From Orientallactaga sibirica (lineage: Eukaryota; Chordata; Mammalia; Rodentia; Dipodidae): DNA of 64,000 nucleotides. Of this stretch, positions 57,206 to 64,000 are shown piece after piece; position 1 is the first letter of the stretch; each line of letters opens with the position of its first letter. The notes below the pieces were generated by a model. It ran no database searches. It was not told the DNA's origin and was given only the letters and a program-made list of their open reading frames with translations. The DNA is taken from assembly GCA_036365145.1 (NCBI GenBank), contig JAEOAD010002231.1:2583501-2647500 (forward strand), written 5' to 3'. A program made the position numbers and the translations under genes.

Positions 57206-57206
57206 A
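57141..57206. repeat. (TG)n(AG)n compound microsatellite
   Basis: About 20 TG units followed by about 12 AG units. Read on the other strand it is (CT)n(CA)n, the same order as the two tracts at 56341 and 56609. A T19 run at 57091-57109 precedes it. Confidence 0.95.
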
Positions 57207-57449
57207 AGAGACAAAAATACCTTAGCCTTTGGGCATTTCTCTCTCACAAGTCTCCTCACTGAGAGAGCCACTCCAGTACCCCTTCTTTCCCTTTTCCATG
57301 GCACACACCCTCTCTTCAAAGACCATGAGAAACTGGAAAGAGAGCCAAAAAAGCATGTACATCGTTGTCCACAGCAAAGGGCCTCTCTCCTGCTGCTCCC
57401 TCCTAACTCCACCTTATTACTTTAAGAGAACAATGCAGCTTGTACTTCC

Positions 57450-60400
57450 TTCAACAACAGAGCTACCGACCCCAATGATCTTCTGAACAACCCTCTCTCT
57501 AGATTCTAATCTACACATACAAGGGCGTTTCTGGGAAAAAATGACTTTTGTTACTGCTACACCTTTAGTCTCCAATAACCGATGTCCTCTGTCAAATAAC
57601 TATTATGCAAACACTGTTACTAAGGGACACATCCTAGAGTCTAGCTGATCCTTTATGTTTTGAGAATATACCTGTATAGAGATTGGAGTAAACTACATAT
57701 GCTTATTTTGCCTAAGTATTTGCTTAGTTATATATATGCTACTTACGAGTTTGAAACTGCATTTACGTCTCCTCAAATTGAATATTTTACAAAGTAGTTG
57801 AAATTCTGGTATGTCCCCCATAACTTAACAGCTCTGTTGAATCCATTTCGTTATATGTACTTAGCTGTAATTAAGAGATCTTTAAAATATGGCATTGGGT
57901 TTGAGAGAAAAAAATTAATATATTGGAGTTAGCAGTAAAACCAAAAATACTGTGGGGTTGAATAGCAGGAGGATAGCTGCAAATGAAAGGATTATATTTT
58001 CTATATTCTGCCTTCTCATTTGTCAGCAGTTGGTCTAACTAAAAATTTTTTATGAAGAAATACGTAGATTCTTTCGTTGAAGTAAATGAATTAGTTGAAT
58101 ATTTATTAATCTATCTTCTTCATTCCACTAGATATGTGGTCGCCAAAAATCTTAGTATTCTTGTTTTCAAAATTGAGGTAGAGATGAGAAATTCAGTTCA
58201 AGAGGGAAGATGCCACTACCTCTTGCACAGAAATCTCTAGAACAGAAATGTAGCAGCACTGAACTTGAAGCCATCATAACAGTGAAACTCAGTTGAGAAG
58301 ATTAGGAGCAAATTATCAATTGATCAAACTAGCTATTTACAAGGTGCTGTTGTAAAACTGAGTTTGACTTTTTTCCACCTCCTTTAATCATGATAGATGA
58401 CCTTGAAATACATATTGATAGAGACAGAAATAAGCCTTCAAGTATGCAACTTCAAGTAGGGAAACTTGGTCTGTGTTCTTGATTGGATTAATTACACATT
58501 CAACAACTGTTTTAATTTTTCAGGATAGAGAACTAAAGTAATTTTATTGTCATTGAAAATGAAATTTTTGAAAGAAATAGGTATTCTAGTTCTCATTCTT
58601 GTTTTCAAAGACACAGCTATGGTTTATGGCAGAAACTGATGTAGACAGTTGAGAGTGTAGCATTCAGGCAGTTGGTACAAAATTAGAAAAAAATGCTTTT
58701 ACTGAATTATTCAATTTTTTAGTTTGACTCTTCATTTGCAAAGTTACTAATGGATTTGCAAATTTAATGCATGTTATGTATGTGTACAGGATAAGTTTCA
58801 TGACTGTTACATATGTATAATATTTTTGGAATTTAATTGTTAAGCAGAGTATTTCGTAAGTTTGAAATGATAAGTGATTTTTAATGAAATCCTCAATATC
58901 ATGTGGATAAATATATTTTGATGTCATTACTCAATGTCACCTCTAGAATTTGCGGTATCAAATTTTATGAGCCACCTTTAAAACAAATCTAAAAAAATCA
59001 AGCAATTAAACCATCATTTTACTGTTACAGTTCACAATGTTTTTTGTGTGTGAATGAAAAACTTAGATTTGGGGTTCTAAGAGCTTTGGATTTTTAATTC
59101 TCATTTTGTCTTACTAACATGAATTCAACTTGAGTGCAATACTTGAAATTCTTTTGAAAGTGATAGAACAATGATACATGATTTAAAGTGTAGATAAGTT
59201 TCTTGGGATGTGTCTGTCAAAAGAAGGTTAAAATAGTTTAAAGTAATTCATATTCTACGATTTTCTAATATTATGTGGGCTCTTGAAAGATATTGGCTTA
59301 GATGGAATTATCTTGTAAGAACGTAATTCTTGATATACATTGAAGTAGAACTATGGGACTGGGTTTAAGGGCATTAATAGTGACAGATTGCATTTTCTTT
59401 AATACAAATGCTACATATATTTGTACTCATAAACATTCATGATAGTACCGAAATAAAGTATATATTCCATCTTTTATAGGTGATACCTTCATATTCTGAA
59501 ATTATCCATGATTTTTAATCCTTACTCAACTTCCTTCTGCTAAGAAATAAGTAAACAATTTGCTAATACTATTTGATACCAACTAACAATAAAAGCAAAT
59601 TATTTCAAGTGTAAAAATGTAAGGTTAAAATCTAAAACAATTTAAGTGATTTTGAAGAAATCTACATTAATAGTCCTTTTTTTCGTGGTCAAACATAGAG
59701 AACTGATCATAGATACAAGTAGGTTACCTCATTAGTAGTAAGAAAAGTATTTTAATGATACTCCATGTGTGTGCATATATCATTTTATTTTTGTGCTTAA
59801 CTACAGAGAACAAGAGGACAAGATGACTTAAATTTTCTCCAGCTGTGATTGACTATGCTGTTGTCTTCTTTAGTATTCCCCTAGATACAAACTTCTTTCT
59901 GCTCTCCACCTTTCCAGAATGTTTCAAATTGGTTGTTAAAGTTTCAGCAATGTCATACAAGAACAACTGCTATATTCTAGTGTTGGATAATATTTGTGAT
60001 TACTCTTTATGTACTATATATAGCCATTTAAATGCACATTAATGTATATAAGTATACATTAAAATCATCTGTGAAGTTTTAGAGGAAATCTGTAATATTT
60101 AATATATTGACCATATGAAAATTACTCTTGTAGCTAGTCATTCTTTAATAAAAAGTTAATATTAAAATAAATTACAATTTTATTTGTAATTCTGACTTCC
60201 CAACAGTGCACTAAAGTTGTTTAACATCATTGAATCTCTAGTTGCCTATATCATTTATAAAAAAAGACATAAACCTGTTTCTGATTATCTATCTGTTCAT
60301 TGAAAAGATTTATGTGATATTTTGGCTGCATGTCTTTTAGCCATGTTTTTAAAAAGCCTGCTGCAAATATCAAAAGAAATAAGATAAATAATTCATATAT

Positions 60401-63400
60401 TGATTTTTGCATTCTGTGCCATTCCTTTGAGATTATATACCAATATAGGTTATGGAATGCATTACAAAATTTGCTATTACTGTTTCAGGTAAGTGGAGGT
60501 CAATTTTTTCTTCCTCTGCTGCCTACTGTTGCCAGCAACCAGAGCAGGACATCATAGTTTTCTCTAATTGTTGGTTTTGTTAGAACAAATCCAAACCATT
60601 CTCTCAAACAAAGAGGTCAGTTGGAATTAAAAAAAAATATGAACATCTGTCCACAGGAAGAAAAGTCACCACCCAAATATTTGAAATGGTGGCTTTCCAA
60701 TGAATGTCTCATGGCGACAACCTTGGGTTGTTGCCCGTATTGGGTTCAAATCAATGACAGAAGGCCATGCACAACATCAGTATGTAGTCAGAGTCCTTCT
60801 GCAGAGATTGTGCCATGAATTATTTTCTGGATGGTGGTAAATTGACTCAGAGAACCCTTTCAGATTAGCTAGATCACCATTATATCAAAATCACTGTACT
60901 TTTAATCAGTAACTAATCTATTCACCACTGAAACTAGAATTATTCTTCTAGCACTCACTCCACTGCCATTGTATCTGTACAGCAGATTGTGTTTGTGAAG
61001 TATTAAAACTAGTTTTGATTTACCTGTGTACTACAAATTGAAAATGCAAAAATCAAATTAGCAAAACTATGAAAAGCCAGGAAATTTGTAAAGGATTTTA
61101 TCTATCTCTTTTACATGGTCAAATAAAGAGCCAATGTACATTAGTTATCCTTCAAAATACCTAACAACATTGAATTTAATTGACTTATTAATGTTTTATA
61201 ATTGTAAATATATAATTGTTTAAATTGACACATCTTGTAATCATACATTTAACTGACTCTATCCTGTACAAAAATTTAAAAGTTGTAAGTGAATAAGTAT
61301 ATTAAATGGAAAGATGAATCCAAGCATCACAGTTAGAGAAAATGATTTCTGTATAGAATTTATGCCTGAACCCTTCATAAGTGATATTAGCTATCCATAT
61401 TATTCCTTATCTTATGGAATAAGACAAAGCATGCATTTTTGCTTCTGGAGACAGAGAAAATAGAGGGATTTTCTGGTGCATGATTCTTAAAATTGTTTGA
61501 AGTACTTATGGCACAACCTAAATCATACTGAGGGACATTGATTATCCATCCACTTTGCATCAGGCACAGCTCCAACTGCTTACTTACATTAACTTTTCTA
61601 TGCCCTCTATAAAGTTTTTTGAAGATAAACCTAATATTATTCTTAGTTTTATAAATTATGCAATCTTTTATAAACTATATCTATAGCAGTAAGGGTAAAA
61701 AGTAGAAGTTCTTATGTGAGCAATCTAATGTTTGAACTAGCGTATTTAACCACCAGGCTGTACTGCTTTAGTACATTAAGCTCATTCAGGACTTAGCAAA
61801 AACAGAAGTGTTTTATTCTCGATTATCTCTTATTTTTTCTAGTGACATTAGTTTCTTCTAAACACCCAACAAAGCCCAAACCCTCTATGGCTGCCAAGTG
61901 CTACTCTAAATAACTTATATAATATGTTAGTATTTGAAACATATGGGCAGGCACCATATAGCACTGTATTATTCTCATCTTTATCTATACTTGCCTCCAT
62001 ACCATGGGATTTATTTATTAAAGAAAACACACACACACACACACACATGCGCACTCACCTTTTTCCCATTCAATTGTAGTGTTGCTCATAGTAAAAAGGG
62101 GATGGGGTTGGGTAACTCCTATTTAATTTTTTTTTTTCATGCCAGCAATACACTCTCCTGTATCCATGCCCCAGAACGTGAGACTATCCTGAGCACAGGC
62201 CTTCCCAATTGCTTACCTGCCAGGGCTCCATTGGCATCCTTTAAACGCTCTCTCTTATGAGAGTCATTTTACAGCTTGCTATTGCTTTTGCTTTTTCCTT
62301 GGCTTTATCCCCTCTTAGCGGCCTTTCAGATTCACATGGTCTATGTTAGCAATATAGTCCTACAATTTCCTAACAGGTATTGAATACTAGCTCACCATTA
62401 ACTAGCCAGCTAACTGTCTTTGGAAAAGTCCCTTAATGTTTCTAGCTTTCTATAGAGTCACCTAGTAGAATACATATTGTCTTCATAACAATAACCCAAC
62501 AGTAATAGTACTGTAACTTGACAGGACAATAGTGATGATCACATGCACTAATATGTATGAAAAATCTCGAGGAGCAAAGTGCACTTTTCTTCTTGTGGAG
62601 ATGCCATCATCAATGAAATATTACTGAAATTAAAATCAAATGATGCAAAGAGAAGTGGCTGCTTAATCATCATTAACAAGTCAAGCAGAAGCAACTAACC
62701 AACTACACATTATATGCTAGGAAAGAAATGAATTAACATAACGGATAAGAATTGTAAAACGAAACAAAATAAACAGTGCTTGTGCTGCTACATTTCTCTT
62801 ATTGGATGTTAGCATTGAGAGGGATGGTATTTTGGTGTCATGCTACAAAAATAAGAAGATAGCTCCTAAGTGATTTATTGGTGAAATTATAGAAAGAATA
62901 GAGCAGCAAGACAACCCCAGACCTTAAAAATTGATTCATAATAAGTTGAGGTCCCAATAACAAAGGCATTACAACTTATTTAACCACAGGAACCATGATG
63001 GTTGAACAAATTCACAGGCTACTTGAATAATATTCATTTTATGTTGTTCAAAGTAAGATATCCCGGACAAGCAAGACTCTTGACTTCTTGCAGAAAACCT
63101 AGGACTACATAGCTTGCTAGGAATTTGGAACTCTGACAATTATTTTTGAATGTCAGAATTGCTTTGAAAAATGATCCAGAAATTCTAAGTACATTATTTC
63201 TATCCCATTACCTTTATTTTTTAAATTTCATCTTGAGTTATTTTTCATAATTCATATAAATCAGAAGTATAAAAATTATGTTGCGAATGAAATTCATCTT
63301 AAGGATGTGTGTGATAAGATTCTGTTAACATAATAGTATATTTGAAATTGTGTTTCTACCTAGTATTGGAAGGAAAACCTTCACCTAAGTGGGAAGGCAG

Positions 63401-64000
63401 AAGGAAAAATTACAACTTAAAATAATCTGAAATTGCAGTAATATTCAACTTTACTTCATTTGAACCCTTTGAAATAAGCCTGGACCTGCACTTGTGAATT
63501 TTCTTGTATTCTTTTTTTTTTTCCCCCAAGAAATCACCCCTTGTATTCTGCAGTGTGTGCTCAGCTCCTTATGCCTAATTTATTCCTTTATTACTTTCAT
63601 ATTATACTGTTTCTGTTTTCTTCCCTGGAACATTTTCTTTATCTCTCCTAATAAGTATAGTTATTTACCTATAAACGTAGATGTTTCCTCACAGTCCTTT
63701 CTTGTTCACTTTTTCTCAATAACACACTTTTTCTTTTGAATCATTTGCCACATAGGTAGGTATCTAATGTTTGCATGTTCAACTCCTGAATCTATTTATT
63801 TATTTAATTTATTTACTTTGCTCAGAAATTTTGGAAATCATATCAGTAGAAATAAAGGCAATAAAAAAAGAAATCCTCTGGAACTAAAAGCAAATCTTTT
63901 ATGTCTAACCTCAAATTTCCAGGATTCAGGCAACCAAGTTTCTGCTTTATCATATCAGGAAAGCCTTTGTCCAATGCAGTGTTTGAGCCAAGTCTGATGG
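57450..64000. other. Dkk2: SINE-free AT-rich intron segment
   Basis: I found no DIP, B1, ID or B4 SINE and no LTR in this 6.5 kb. Weak MIR-like traces occur at about 61560-61600 (CATCAGGCACAGCTCC) and 61890-61960. A (CA)9 run is at 62030-62046. No open frame here shows a domain. Sparse repeats are consistent with regulatory constraint, but this is inference. Confidence 0.6.
62029..62047. repeat. (CA)9 microsatellite
   Basis: A short CA run; the frames at 61848-62260 cross it and are not genes. Confidence 0.9.

Larger units (their letters stand above)
55681..64000 (+). other. Dkk2: Dkk2 intron 1 (5' part)
   Basis: It begins GTAGGAAATC, a good donor. I searched by eye for the second coding exon, which should start with the AYPC..-type first cysteine cluster, and found no such frame before 64000. 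Known mammalian DKK2 genes have a very long first intron, so this is expected. The first ~1.3 kb is GC-rich; after 57450 it is AT-rich. Confidence 0.85.

Noticed and set aside
56339..57206. CRISPR-like or tandem array
   Set aside because: The repeats are simple dinucleotide microsatellites in vertebrate DNA; there are no spacers.
56195..57425. Several 90-147 codon frames in intron 1
   Set aside because: They are built largely on CT, CA, TG and AG dinucleotide repeats, giving RERERE, SLSLSL, THTHTH and VCVCVC runs.
60330..60557. Possible exon ending ...TTTCAG|GTAAGTGG near 60486
   Set aside because: GTAAGT resembles a donor, but no coding potential matching Dkk2 or any known family lies on its 5' side, and one splice-like motif per few kilobases is expected by chance.
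57450..64000. Second Dkk2 coding exon
   Set aside because: No frame with the closely spaced cysteines of the first Dickkopf domain was found on the + strand.

Overview
This is mammalian, rodent-type genomic DNA: AT-rich, with no bacterial gene organisation and dense B1-, ID-, B4- and tRNA-type SINEs, L1 and MaLR remnants and dinucleotide microsatellites. The commonest SINE has a tRNA-like head (GGGCTGGAGAGATGGCTTAGTGG...), a fixed body and a CT-rich, AAATAAA-type tail. I recognise it as the jerboa (Dipodoidea) DIP element of the B2 superfamily, so a dipodid rodent such as Jaculus is the most likely source. That assignment is from memory and was not searched. The one recognised gene is Dkk2 (Dickkopf-2, a secreted Wnt modulator) on the + strand. 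Only its promoter, 5' UTR, first coding exon (55459-55680, 74 codons) and the first ~8.3 kb of intron 1 are in the window. The exon ends in a consensus donor and the two cysteine-rich domains must lie beyond base 64000. Layout: 1-6560 is an old sense L1 (ORF2 endonuclease, reverse transcriptase and 3' region), split by a complete non-autonomous MaLR element (two LTRs, 5-bp target duplication) and by a second LTR remnant. 6.6-53.6 kb is intergenic DNA upstream of Dkk2, without a supportable protein-coding gene. It holds about 17 DIP SINEs (many with target duplications), B1/7SL monomers, a B1+ID dimer, B4-type composites, old antisense L1 pieces, MIR and L2-like fragments and several LTRs. The most layered locus is 42411-43457: a B1 inside an ERV1-like solo LTR inside a MaLR LTR. 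53.6-57.0 kb is the GC- and CpG-rich Dkk2 promoter, exon 1 and start of intron 1, with a TATA box at 54726 and a single upstream ORF at 54806. 56.3-57.2 kb carries CT, CA, TG and AG tracts in nested inverted order. 57.5-64.0 kb is AT-rich intron without any recognised rodent SINE, in strong contrast to the upstream half. I found no undescribed multi-gene system. The points worth follow-up are the Dkk2 leader uORF, the inverted microsatellites just after exon 1, the SINE-free intron, and the nested retroelements whose duplications fix their order of insertion. Repeat boundaries without target duplications are estimates, and family names are from recall of consensus sequences.
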